64,000 nucleotides of DNA from Hyphomicrobium denitrificans 1NES1 (GTDB lineage: Bacteria > Pseudomonadota > Alphaproteobacteria > Rhizobiales > Hyphomicrobiaceae): the NCBI RefSeq assembly GCF_000230975.2, contig NC_021172.1, forward strand, positions 3,726,001 through 3,790,000. Direction: 5' to 3'. The notes under the pieces were generated by a model. It was not told where the DNA came from. It did not search any database and saw only the letters and a list, made by a program, of their open reading frames with translations. Made by a program: the position numbers and the translations under genes. Numbering within the stretch: the stretch's first letter is position 1; every line of letters begins with the position of its first letter. Shown here one piece after another: positions 29,626 through 37,633 of the stretch.

Positions 29626-30150
29626 TTAAGGGCCTTCGCTCGATTTGAGTAGGACCCTCAGATCCTTGGCTGTGTATATCACCTCACCGTCGGCTTTAAG
29701 GATGCCATCGGCTTCGGCGAGCTTCAATTTCCGGGCGATCACTCTTTTGATGTCTATGACATATTCAAGCAATTTGACGTCCGGCGTCACCTCGCGCGTG
29801 AACTTGACTTCGCCAACGCCCGAAGCGCGGCCTTGGCCGCTCAAGCCAAGCCAGCCGAGAAAGAAACCCGTCAACTGCCAGAGAGCATCGAGGCCCAGGC
29901 ATCCGGGCATCACCGGGTCGCCCTTGAAATGGCAGGCGAACAGCCAATCGAGGCGTTCGTTTCCTGCGACTTTAAGCTCAGCGACGATCTGGCCCTTCCC
30001 GTGCGCGCCGGCGTTCTCGGAAATTGCTGCAATGCGGTCGACCATTAGCATTGGCGGCAGCGGGAGCTGGGCATTTCCAGGACCGAAAAGCTCGCCACGC
30101 CCGCAGGCCAAAAGATCGTCAAATTCGTAGCTCGAACGGCGCTCCGCCAT
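29626..30150 (-). CDS. fabA: 3-hydroxydecanoyl-ACP dehydratase/isomerase
   Basis: 174 residues from the ATG at 30150 (E. coli FabA has 172). Active-site His in [23 protein letters not shown] region (about residues 70-92) and the N-terminal [25 protein letters not shown] are typical. It makes the cis double bond that starts unsaturated fatty acid synthesis. It is divergent from irr, an arrangement conserved in Hyphomicrobiales, with a 263-base shared regulatory region. Confidence 0.96.
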   Translation of the reverse strand: MAERRSSYEFDDLLACGRGELFGPGNAQLPLPPMLMVDRIAAISENAGAHGKGQIVAELKVAGNERLDWLFACHFKGDPVMPGCLGLDALWQLTGFFLGWLGLSGQGRASGVGEVKFTREVTPDVKLLEYVIDIKRVIARKLKLAEADGILKADGEVIYTAKDLRVLLKSSEGP

Positions 30151-30181
30151 GCAATCCCCTCGTCTCCTCCCGGCCAAGTGA

Positions 30182-30199
30182 GATTAATTTTAAATAATC
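30182..30199. promoter_or_regulatory. AT-rich palindrome-like site upstream of fabA
   Basis: GATTAATTTTAAATAATC has matching outer arms (GATTA/TAATC) around an AT core, 32-49 bases before the fabA start. It may be the fabA -10 region, an operator, or both. Confidence 0.35.
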
Positions 30200-30315
30200 C
30201 CACGCCGGTCACACGTCTGCGGCTCCTAACACAGCCTCGGCGTAACGCCTAGCACAGCCCGCTGTGGCGTTGTAACGACGGGATTTTGGACCAAATAACG
30301 TATTCTTGTCGCAAG

Positions 30316-30344
30316 TTGCGGGTTTTCAGGCATAAGATTATACT
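30316..30344 (+). promoter_or_regulatory. Candidate promoter of irr
   Basis: TTGCGG (30316-30321) and TATACT (30339-30344) are spaced by 17 bases. The predicted 5' untranslated region is about 60 bases. No ICE-like box is evident next to it. Confidence 0.5.
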
Positions 30345-30413
30345 TCAATCTAACAGTGTGTTGCGCCGGGATAGGTGCAACGTGGGAACTTCAGAGCGAT
30401 TGTTCAAACGGAA

Positions 30414-30851
30414 ATGTCTGAGAAATTGCCGGCGGAGCCGGATGCCAGACCGATGGCCACGATACCAGGCATGCTACGGCAGGCGGGATTGCGCCCGACG
30501 CGGCAACGGTTGGCGCTCGGTCGCCTTCTGTTTGGAAGCGGCGACCGGCACGTGACTGCTGAGCAGCTGCATGCCGAAGTCTCGTCGCTCGGTGAACACG
30601 TGTCGCTTGCGACCGTTTACAATACGCTGCACCAATTCAAGAAGGCAGGTCTCGTGCGCGAACTCGCGATCGAGGGCTCAAAAGCCTACTTCGACACTAA
30701 CACGTCGAACCACAACCACTTCCTGCTCGAGAGTAACGGCGAGCTTATGGACATTCCTGGAGACGCGATCCGCGTGGAGGGTCTGCCGCAGCCGCCGGAA
30801 GGTATGAAGATCACACACGTCGACGTGGTCGTTCGTCTTTCGAAGGACTAA
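30414..30851 (+). CDS. irr: Iron response regulator Irr (Fur family)
   Basis: 145 residues from ATG 30414. Winged helix with GLRPTRQRLALGRLLF and recognition helix VSLATVYNTLHQFKKAG; dimer domain with TSNHNHFLLESNGELMDIPG. No CxxC zinc pairs and the EGLPQPPEGM C-terminal segment are Irr features. Irr represses or activates iron and heme genes through ICE boxes and, in Bradyrhizobium, is degraded on heme binding. The heme-regulatory GCPW motif of that protein is absent here, as in most other Irr proteins. It is divergent from fabA. Confidence 0.93.
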   Translation: MSEKLPAEPDARPMATIPGMLRQAGLRPTRQRLALGRLLFGSGDRHVTAEQLHAEVSSLGEHVSLATVYNTLHQFKKAGLVRELAIEGSKAYFDTNTSNHNHFLLESNGELMDIPGDAIRVEGLPQPPEGMKITHVDVVVRLSKD

Positions 30852-30887
30852 GGCTATTAACCGACGAAGCGGTGGTTCGGCCCGGCC

Positions 30888-31484
30888 TCATTTGATCGTT
30901 TCGCCTTCGTATACGCCCCAGAGCTTCTTCTGCTCGATGTAGCCGCTGTAGGCATCGACCGTCACGCGGCACCAGCGTCCGTCACACGTATGGAGATCAG
31001 CGATAACGCCGGCCTCGACGTTGACGACGACGTTCGAACGCTCGCTGTCGTTCGCGTGAATCGGAACCAGCGGTGGTGTCGCGCTGGCCTTCCGCTCCCA
31101 CGGCAGAACCAAGGCTGTCCTGCGGCCGGACAGAAATGATTGCAGGACCCATCCGGTAGCGCCTTCAGAATCGCGAACCTGACGCCAGCTTTCGTATTCC
31201 TTGACGATCTCAAGGGGCAGGCCGGCACGGCGATAAACCCAGCCGGTCGGATAATCGGTTCCGGGCCCGTTCCTGAGATTGACCCGATCCGATTTCAGGC
31301 TGACGAACCGTGGCACCGGCAGGCCGCTGCCTGAGGGGGTGGCCGAGGTCTCACCGGGCTGAGCGCCCAAGGGCGCGAGCGCTGCTACGAATATCATAGC
31401 AACGTACGAGAGAACGGCCACGAAAGGCCGTGGGCTACGGGCTTGCAGGACACGTTTCGAGCGAGAAAAGAGCGATGCGGTCAT
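30888..31484 (-). CDS. Secreted protein with two bacterial SH3-like domains
   Basis: 198 residues. A basic N-terminus and hydrophobic segment (AVLSYVAMIFVAALAPLGA, about 24-42) form a signal peptide or anchor. Two SH3-like repeats follow: SDRVNLRNGPGTDYPTGWVYRRAGLPLEIV...GATGWVLQSFLSG (about 64-120) and VVVNVEAGVIADLHTCDGRWCRVTVDAYSGYI (about 150-190). This matches the DUF1058-type envelope SH3 proteins, likely cell-wall binding. It is convergent with irr (36-base gap). Confidence 0.88.
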   Translation of the reverse strand: MTASLFSRSKRVLQARSPRPFVAVLSYVAMIFVAALAPLGAQPGETSATPSGSGLPVPRFVSLKSDRVNLRNGPGTDYPTGWVYRRAGLPLEIVKEYESWRQVRDSEGATGWVLQSFLSGRRTALVLPWERKASATPPLVPIHANDSERSNVVVNVEAGVIADLHTCDGRWCRVTVDAYSGYIEQKKLWGVYEGETIK

Positions 31485-31662
31485 CTGAAGCGTTTCGCGA
31501 GCTTCTATTTGATGATGGGTTCAGAGATGAAGGGTAGTCGCGGCACATAGTGAATCAGCACTTTGTCTTCGCGAAGGCCATCTGATAGACACGGGGCCGC
31601 ACTTTCTCAAGCGGGCACGCCCATTGGGCCGAATCGGTCGGCCTTTGTGCAACGGAAAGCGA

Positions 31663-32661
31663 ATGCCAACTCCCACGAAAAAACCTGTCGTCGTCGTCAC
31701 ACGTAAACTTCCCGACGTCGTCGAGACGCGCATGTGCGAACTGTTCGATACCCGGCTCAACGTCGAAGACAAGCCGATGACTCAAGCACAGCTCGTCGAA
31801 GCGGCGAAAGCGGCCGACGTTCTCGTGCCGACCGTGACGGACCGCATCGATCGTGCCGTGCTGACGCAAGCGGGGCCGCGTCTCCGGCTGATCGCCAACT
31901 TCGGCACCGGCGTCGACAATGTCGATCTCGATACGGCGCGCAATCGCGGCATCCTCGTCACGAATACGCCGGGCGTTCTCACGGAAGACACCGCGGACAT
32001 GACGATGGCGCTGATCCTTGCGGTGCCGCGCCGGCTTGCCGAGGGCGCGGCCTACATGCGCGATCCGGCAACGAAGTGGTCGGGGTGGTCGCCGACGTGG
32101 ATGCTCGGGCATCGGATTTACGGCAAGCGCCTCGGGATCATTGGAATGGGCCGCATCGGGCGCGCGGTCGCGCGGCGTGCCCAAGCCTTTGGCCTGCAGA
32201 TCCATTATCACAATCGCCGCCGCTTGCCGGAGGACGCCGAAGCCGAGTTCGAGGCGACATTCTGGGAGAGCCTCGACCAGATGCTGACCCGCGTCGACAT
32301 CGTGTCGATCAATTGTCCGCATACGCCCGCGACGTACCATCTTCTTTCGGCGCGGCGGCTGCGGTTGCTCAAGCATTCGGCGTACGTGGTCAACACGGCG
32401 CGCGGCGAGGTCATCGATGAGAATGAGCTGGCGCGGCTTCTCGAAACGGGCGCGATCGCCGGAGCGGGTCTCGACGTCTTCGAAAACGAGCCGGTCGTCA
32501 ACCCGCGGCTTCTTGCGTCCGACCGCGTCGTTGCGTTGCCGCATATGAGCTCGGCGACGATCGAGGGCCGCATCGACATGGGCGAAAAGGTCATCATCAA
32601 CATCAAGGCCTTTGCCGACGGTCATGCGCCGCCCGACCGCGTGCACGTCGCGATGCTCTGA
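31663..32661 (+). CDS. D-isomer-specific 2-hydroxyacid dehydrogenase (glyoxylate/hydroxypyruvate reductase-like)
   Basis: 332 residues from ATG 31663. NAD(P)-binding GMGRIGRAVARRA (about 163-175), catalytic Arg in NTARGEVIDENEL, Glu in FENEPVV, and His in LPHMSSATIEGR. The sequence follows the rhizobial GyaR-type glyoxylate/hydroxypyruvate reductases. In a serine-cycle methylotroph such an enzyme could reduce hydroxypyruvate, but no other C1 genes are nearby to decide. It is divergent from the SH3 gene. Confidence 0.9.
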   Translation: MPTPTKKPVVVVTRKLPDVVETRMCELFDTRLNVEDKPMTQAQLVEAAKAADVLVPTVTDRIDRAVLTQAGPRLRLIANFGTGVDNVDLDTARNRGILVTNTPGVLTEDTADMTMALILAVPRRLAEGAAYMRDPATKWSGWSPTWMLGHRIYGKRLGIIGMGRIGRAVARRAQAFGLQIHYHNRRRLPEDAEAEFEATFWESLDQMLTRVDIVSINCPHTPATYHLLSARRLRLLKHSAYVVNTARGEVIDENELARLLETGAIAGAGLDVFENEPVVNPRLLASDRVVALPHMSSATIEGRIDMGEKVIINIKAFADGHAPPDRVHVAML

Positions 32662-32691
32662 TCTGGCAATCGCTTCAAGACACGGGCGCTG

Positions 32692-33528
32692 CTATTCGGC
32701 GGCGCAAGCGCTCCCGCCCGTCGATCGATGGATCGAGAGATCGGTGATTGTCGGCATCCGGCCTGACAGTGGATTATCGGGATCCCAGGGAATCGACACG
32801 ACTTCGAAGCGGCTCGCCAGTACGTCGCAAATCAGGAGCCGCCCTGCGAGACTTTCACCAATCCCAAGGATTTCCTTGACGATCTCGGCTGCCTGCAGCG
32901 TGCCGATGACGCCGGCGACCGGTCCGAGCACGCCGACCTCGGCGCAATTCGCTACAAGTCCTGGGGGCGGTGCTTCCGGGAACAGGCAACGCAGCGTCGG
33001 ATAGGGTGTGCCGTCGGCTTTCTTTTCGTACGGCTTGAATAGTGAAACGTATCCGTCGAATGCACCAAGCGTCGCGTAGGCAAGCGGACGTTTCGCGAGA
33101 TAACACGCGTCCGCCACGAGATAGCGGGTTGCGAAATTATCCGAGCCGTCGGCTATGACGTCGTAACGGCCGATGAGGTCTAGGGCGTTTTCGGCGTTAA
33201 GTCGCTCGGCATGAACCTCGACGTTGACCAGCGGATTCAGGCGATGAATGGTATCGCGCGCGCTCTCGACCTTGAGACGTCCAGCATCCGTGTTGTCGTG
33301 AGCAATTTGACGCTGCAGATTATCGAGCGAGACGCGATCGTCGTCGATGATGCCGATGGTGCCGACGCCTGCAGCCGCGAGGTACATCAGAACGGGCGAG
33401 CCAAGGCCGCCCGCTCCGATGATCAACACGCGCGCTGCCTTGAGCTTCTGCTGCCCCGGTGCGCCGACGTCGCGCAGCACGAGGTGGCGCTTGTAGCGTT
33501 GCACCTCCTCAGCCGTCAGCGTCGTCAT
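32692..33528 (-). CDS. moeB: HesA/MoeB/ThiF-family adenylyltransferase
   Basis: 278 residues, no rhodanese domain. Nucleotide loop LIIGAGGLGSPVLMYLAAAG (about 35-54), Arg finger region SLDNLQRQI, adenylation Asp in VIADGSDNFATR, and NCAEVGVLGPVAGVIGTLQA around the catalytic Cys region. It activates the C-terminus of a ubiquitin-like sulfur carrier (MoaD or ThiS). Only one cysteine of the usual zinc tetrad is kept (TLRCLF in place of CxxC, and DPDNPL for the second pair). It lies next to cysK, so a sulfur-carrier role in cysteine or thiamin/Moco synthesis is plausible. Confidence 0.88.
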   Translation of the reverse strand: MTTLTAEEVQRYKRHLVLRDVGAPGQQKLKAARVLIIGAGGLGSPVLMYLAAAGVGTIGIIDDDRVSLDNLQRQIAHDNTDAGRLKVESARDTIHRLNPLVNVEVHAERLNAENALDLIGRYDVIADGSDNFATRYLVADACYLAKRPLAYATLGAFDGYVSLFKPYEKKADGTPYPTLRCLFPEAPPPGLVANCAEVGVLGPVAGVIGTLQAAEIVKEILGIGESLAGRLLICDVLASRFEVVSIPWDPDNPLSGRMPTITDLSIHRSTGGSACAAE

Positions 33529-33547
33529 TGTCTTTGCCTTTCGAACC

Positions 33548-34549
33548 TTAGCTTCGCGGCTGCGGTTCGACGAACAGTTCGCTTGAGAAATAGCGCTCCG
33601 CCGACGAGGGCGCGAACGTCACGATCGTCTTGCCTGCGTATTCCGGCCTTTCCGCGACCGAGATCGCAGCCGCGACGTTGGCTCCGGTCGAAATGCCGCC
33701 AGGGATGCCTTCGACCTTTGCGACCATACGTGAAACTTCGAATGATGTTTCGCTGGAAACTGTCACGACTTCGTCGATCAGATCGGTTTCGAGGTTCACT
33801 GGAATGAATCCGGCCCCGAGGCCCTGGATTTTGTGCGGGCCTTTAGGCTGGCCGGAGATCACAGCGCTGGTTGTCGGCTCGACGGCAATGACTTTGAGGC
33901 CCGGAATGCGCTTTTTGAGCACGCGGCCGCAGCCGGTCAGCGTGCCACCGGTACCGACGCCGATCACCACGGCGTCAACTTTACCCTGCGTGTCGTTATA
34001 GACTTCTTCGGCTGTCGTTTTTTCGTGAACGAGAGGGTTTGCCGGGTTGCTGAATTGTCCCGGAATGACGGCGTCTGGTAGAGATTTCGCCAGTTCTTCG
34101 GCTTTCGTCAACGCGGCGGGCATGCCGCCCGGTCCCGGCGTCAATTCCAACTCGGCGCCAAGATGGGTCAGAATCTTGCGGCGCTCGATCGACATCGTTT
34201 CCGGCATCACCAGGATGAGGCGATAACCGCGTGCCGCCGCAACGAACGCCAAGCCGATGCCGGTGTTGCCGGAGGTCGGCTCGATCAGAACGGTCCTGCC
34301 GGGTTTGATGCGTCCTTCCGCTTCGAGCGCGTCGATCATGGCGACGCCGATGCGGTCTTTGACGGATGAGAGCGGATTGAAGAATTCAAGCTTCAGGAGA
34401 ATGTCGGCCTTGAGATTTGCGGCCGCCTTGATTTTCGATAGTCGCACGAGCGGCGTATGTCCGATCGTCTCGTCGATACTCTCGTAGACGCGCCCTCGTC
34501 CCCACGTGCGCGTGGCAGCGAGTGTCTTGATCTCAAGCGTTTGTGTCAT
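33548..34549 (-). CDS. cysK: Cysteine synthase A (O-acetylserine sulfhydrylase)
   Basis: 333 residues from the ATG at 34549. PLP lysine in NPLSSVKDRIGVAMI, phosphate-binding PTSGNTGIGLAFVAA, and GVGTGGTLTGCGRVLK. It makes L-cysteine from O-acetylserine and sulfide. The N-terminus is about 25 residues longer than E. coli CysK (LEIKTLAATRTWGRGRVYES), a frequent feature in this order. It starts 134 bases after dut on the same strand and ends 20 bases before moeB. Confidence 0.95.
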   Translation of the reverse strand: MTQTLEIKTLAATRTWGRGRVYESIDETIGHTPLVRLSKIKAAANLKADILLKLEFFNPLSSVKDRIGVAMIDALEAEGRIKPGRTVLIEPTSGNTGIGLAFVAAARGYRLILVMPETMSIERRKILTHLGAELELTPGPGGMPAALTKAEELAKSLPDAVIPGQFSNPANPLVHEKTTAEEVYNDTQGKVDAVVIGVGTGGTLTGCGRVLKKRIPGLKVIAVEPTTSAVISGQPKGPHKIQGLGAGFIPVNLETDLIDEVVTVSSETSFEVSRMVAKVEGIPGGISTGANVAAAISVAERPEYAGKTIVTFAPSSAERYFSSELFVEPQPRS

Positions 34550-34682
34550 TGGCTTCTCTCGGTCTTCGTTGATCTGCTGTGAGCGCATATGGGATGTGGC
34601 GGCTGTTCTCGCAGTTTCGGGGCTGGTCCTCAAGTCCTCGAAGCTGCTAACAAGCATTTAATAAGCAAAGCACTTTTCCGTC

Positions 34683-35261
34683 TTAGCGGCTTCGCGTTCT
34701 TCCTTCTTGCGGAGATTTGGATTTCTTAGGAGGCGGCTTTTTCGTAACCGCGTTTTGTTTTTTGACCTTCATTGAGGATGAGCTTGTTTTCGTTCCGGTC
34801 GAACCGAAGCCTCCGGCTCCTCGTTTCGTCGCGGTGATCTTCGCAACTTCTTGAAGATCGACGTGGGTGACCGGCGCGACGATCATCTGCGCGATCCGTT
34901 CGCCACGTTTGATCGTGAAGGCCTCTTTACCGAGATTGATCAATATGACCGAGACTTCGCCCCGATAGTCGGAATCGATCGTGCCGGGGCTGTTTAAAAC
35001 AGTAATTCCGAATTTCGCCGCGAGTCCGGATCGCGGCCTGACCTGAGCTTCATTTCCCGGCGGCAATTCGAAAATCAATCCGGTTGGGACGAGCACGCGG
35101 TCGCCCGGCAGGAGTATCACCGGGTTATCGGCAGGAACGGCGGCAACGAGATCGAAACCTGCAGCTTCTGCCGTTTGATAGGCGGGCAAGGAAAGATCTT
35201 CGGCGTGCTGCAAACGCCGGATATTGACCTTGGTTTTTACGGGCTGGCGGGGCCGGCTCAT
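34683..35261 (-). CDS. dut: dUTP diphosphatase with a basic C-terminal extension
   Basis: 192 residues. The five dUTPase motifs are present: [47 protein letters not shown] and the C-terminal P-loop-like GGFGSTG (about 151-157). About 35 residues follow motif V, rich in Lys, Ser and Pro ([18 protein letters not shown] end). Normal trimeric dUTPases stop soon after this motif. It removes dUTP to give dUMP for thymidylate. It overlaps coaBC by 4 bases; coaBC-dut is a conserved pair. Confidence 0.95.
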   Translation of the reverse strand: MSRPRQPVKTKVNIRRLQHAEDLSLPAYQTAEAAGFDLVAAVPADNPVILLPGDRVLVPTGLIFELPPGNEAQVRPRSGLAAKFGITVLNSPGTIDSDYRGEVSVILINLGKEAFTIKRGERIAQMIVAPVTHVDLQEVAKITATKRGAGGFGSTGTKTSSSSMKVKKQNAVTKKPPPKKSKSPQEGRTRSR

Positions 35262-36493
35262 TCGGCGGCGGCTCGCTTCAGACTCGCCAGATGTTTGGCG
35301 GCGCGTTCGACGATTTTGGCGGCGACGTCGGCTTTGGTCATCTCAGGCCAGCTTTCAACGCCAGCACTCGTCAAGAGATGAACAGTGTTGCGATCGCCGC
35401 CCATGATGCCCGTTTGCGGCGATACGTCGTTTGCAACGATCCAATCGGCGCCCTTGGACTTCAGCTTCTTTTTCGCATGAACTAGGACATCGTGCGTCTC
35501 GGCGGCGAAGCCGACGACGAGGGCTGGGCGTCCTTTGCTCCTTTGCGCAATTGCTTTCAGAATATCGGGATTTTCGGCGAGGGACAGAGCTGGTGGGGCG
35601 TTCGAAGCGGACTTCTTGATTTTGGATACGCTCGGTGCGGCGACGCGCCAATCGGCGACGGCCGCTGCAAATATGGCGATATCGGCCGGAAGTGCGGCTT
35701 CGACCGCCTCAAGCATTTCTTTCGCCGTCGTCACGCGGACGACGCGAACGCCCGGCGGGTCGGCGATCGATACCGGGCCAGATACAAGCGTGACGTCCGC
35801 GCCAAGCTTTGCCGCTGCCATGGCCAGCTCACACCCTTGCTTTCCCGACGAGCGGTTCGCGATGTAGCGCACCGGATCGATAGGTTCGTGGGTCGGTCCG
35901 CTCGTGATGATGACGTGGCGTCCGGCGAGAGGCTTATTTTCAGAGCCGGAAGAAAAATGGTTTTCGATGGCGGTGAGCAGGTCTGGCACTTCAACGAGCC
36001 GTCCGGGCCCGGCTTCGCCGCGCTCCGCCATCTCTCCGACTGCAGGACCGATGAAACGGATGCCGTCGCGCTTGAGCTGTTCGACGTTGCGGCGCGTCGC
36101 CGGATTGAGCCACATGTGCGGGTTCATTGCCGGCGCAACGAGCACGGACTTGTCCGTTGCGAGTAGGATCGCGGTCGCGAGGTCGTCGGCGTGTCCGCCC
36201 GCCATACGCGCGATTAGGTCGGCGGTTGCCGGTGCGGCAATAACCAGATCGGAATCGCGAGCCAACCGGATGTGTCCGATCTCACGCTCGTCATCGAGAT
36301 CGAAAAGATCGGTAAAGACACGTTCATTGGTCAGCGCCGCGACAGAAAGGGGTGTGACGAATTGCTGGGCAGCCTTGGTCATCACGACACGAACGTGATG
36401 GCCGCGTTCTCTCAGGCGCCGGATGAGATCCAGGCACTTGTAAGCCGCGATGCCGCCGCCGATGATCAGTAAAATCCGTTTCGCCGAGGACAA
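35258..36493 (-). CDS. coaBC: Bifunctional phosphopantothenoylcysteine decarboxylase/synthase
   Basis: 411 residues. N-terminal CoaC flavoprotein domain (about 1-180) with [14 protein letters not shown] and the substrate motif PAMNPHMW. C-terminal CoaB domain (about 190-400) with [27 protein letters not shown] region (about 193-219) and the NDVS motif ([14 protein letters not shown]). It performs two steps of coenzyme A synthesis. It is the upstream gene of the coaBC-dut pair. Confidence 0.96.
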   Translation of the reverse strand: MSSAKRILLIIGGGIAAYKCLDLIRRLRERGHHVRVVMTKAAQQFVTPLSVAALTNERVFTDLFDLDDEREIGHIRLARDSDLVIAAPATADLIARMAGGHADDLATAILLATDKSVLVAPAMNPHMWLNPATRRNVEQLKRDGIRFIGPAVGEMAERGEAGPGRLVEVPDLLTAIENHFSSGSENKPLAGRHVIITSGPTHEPIDPVRYIANRSSGKQGCELAMAAAKLGADVTLVSGPVSIADPPGVRVVRVTTAKEMLEAVEAALPADIAIFAAAVADWRVAAPSVSKIKKSASNAPPALSLAENPDILKAIAQRSKGRPALVVGFAAETHDVLVHAKKKLKSKGADWIVANDVSPQTGIMGGDRNTVHLLTSAGVESWPEMTKADVAAKIVERAAKHLASLKRAAAE

Positions 36494-36663
36494 CTCTGTA
36501 AAGCCCTATGAGGACGCAAGAGGCCAAGACTTTATCATATTCCGGCCGGCCGGAAGTTAAGGCAGTTGAGGCGACAACCGAGCCTTGCGCGCGATTCTGC
36601 ATGACCCAACGGCACCATCCCGCCTATATCCGCCCTAACCATTCCATTTTGGAGGCGTCACCC

Positions 36664-37209
36664 ATGCGCTTTAGATTTCTGCTTTTGAGCTTAATGGCTC
36701 TACTGCCTGCCGCGGCCCACGGTCAGGGGGCCACGAGCAAGGGCGTCACCGTCGCGAACGCTTGGGCGCGAGCGACACCGGGCGGTGCAACCATCGGCGC
36801 GGCCTTTCTCGAAATCCGGACGGACAAGAATACCTCGGACCGGTTAACCGCCGTTTCGTCGTCCGTCGCCGACAAGGCCGAGGTTCATTCAAGCTCGATG
36901 CAAAACGGGGTCATGAAAATGCGCCGCCTGGACGCGATCGATCTGAAGCCTGGCGAGACGTTGGTTTTGAAGCCGATGGGGGACCACATCATGCTCTTCG
37001 ACTTGAAGCAGCCCCTGAAGGAAGGCGATACCGTCGATTTGACGCTGACCTTCGAGAAAGCCGGTCCCATTGGTGTCAAGGCGGGTGTCAAAGGGATGGC
37101 GGACATGGGTCCGCAAGGGGTCCACCATCATTCCGGCGGCAACATGGACTCAATGTCGCATGACGGAATGATGTCACCTGATCAAACGCACGGCGACATG
37201 CATCATTGA
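36664..37209 (+). CDS. Periplasmic copper chaperone PCu(A)C
   Basis: 181 residues from ATG 36664. Signal peptide MRFRFLLLSLMALLPAAAHG. The PCu(A)C domain (about 25-145) keeps the copper ligands: His in AEVHSSSMQNGVMKMR and GDHIMLFD. The C-terminal tail (about 146-181) is rich in His and Met (GVHHHSGGNMDSMSHDG), extra Cu(I)/Cu(II)-binding capacity. These proteins deliver copper to the CuA/CuB sites of cytochrome oxidase. No Sco or cox genes are adjacent. Confidence 0.93.
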   Translation: MRFRFLLLSLMALLPAAAHGQGATSKGVTVANAWARATPGGATIGAAFLEIRTDKNTSDRLTAVSSSVADKAEVHSSSMQNGVMKMRRLDAIDLKPGETLVLKPMGDHIMLFDLKQPLKEGDTVDLTLTFEKAGPIGVKAGVKGMADMGPQGVHHHSGGNMDSMSHDGMMSPDQTHGDMHH

Positions 37210-37633
37210 GAGCATTCTCCGTGATCGGACTTTCCGCGAGTGCGACGAATTTTTTATGTCGCGCGGTTACTTGACGCAGAGCGAATGATGGTACATGGTG
37301 CGCGCGCTCACGACGGCCGGACCGGTCGTGGGTTTCAAACAAAACGAATAAAGGTCCAAGTCTAGGGACGAAACTATTGGGGTGGTGCGCTTGGCGCGCC
37401 GCCCCAATTCAATTTTGGCCTTTGCTCGCGTCCTAAAGGCGCGCTCAGAGCGCGACACGTGTCCTGCAGCGGACAACCTTCGGTGACGCACGTGCAGTGT
37501 GTGCCTAACTCGCCTTTCCCGGCGACTATCGCCAAAATTCTGCACACCTCGCGCCCAGCCGCCTTGATCGGGGCGTCTTTCTCGCGGCAATAACGCCCGC
37601 TGTTAGGCTACCATCCGAGCAGAAGGGGAGAAG
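37210..37633. other. 424-base gap with a strong unassigned hairpin
   Basis: No convincing gene. A 15-bp stem (ATTGGGGTGGTGCGC at 37376-37390 with GCGCGCCGCCCCAAT at 37394-37408, two G-U pairs, loop TTG) is the main structure. A second stem CGCGCT/AGCGCG is at 37440-37454, next to GACACGTGTC at 37454-37463. A T-poor tail (TCAATTTTGG) makes it a weak terminator. Confidence 0.45.

Noticed and set aside
27899-29629. 576-codon plus-strand frame opposite fabB and fabI
   Set aside because: Composition is shadow-like and it covers well-conserved minus-strand genes with catalytic residues intact.
37267-37590. Minus-strand frame of about 107 codons in the 37.2-37.6 kb gap
   Set aside because: No signal peptide, domain or ribosome-binding site, and it runs through strong hairpins; better seen as noncoding.
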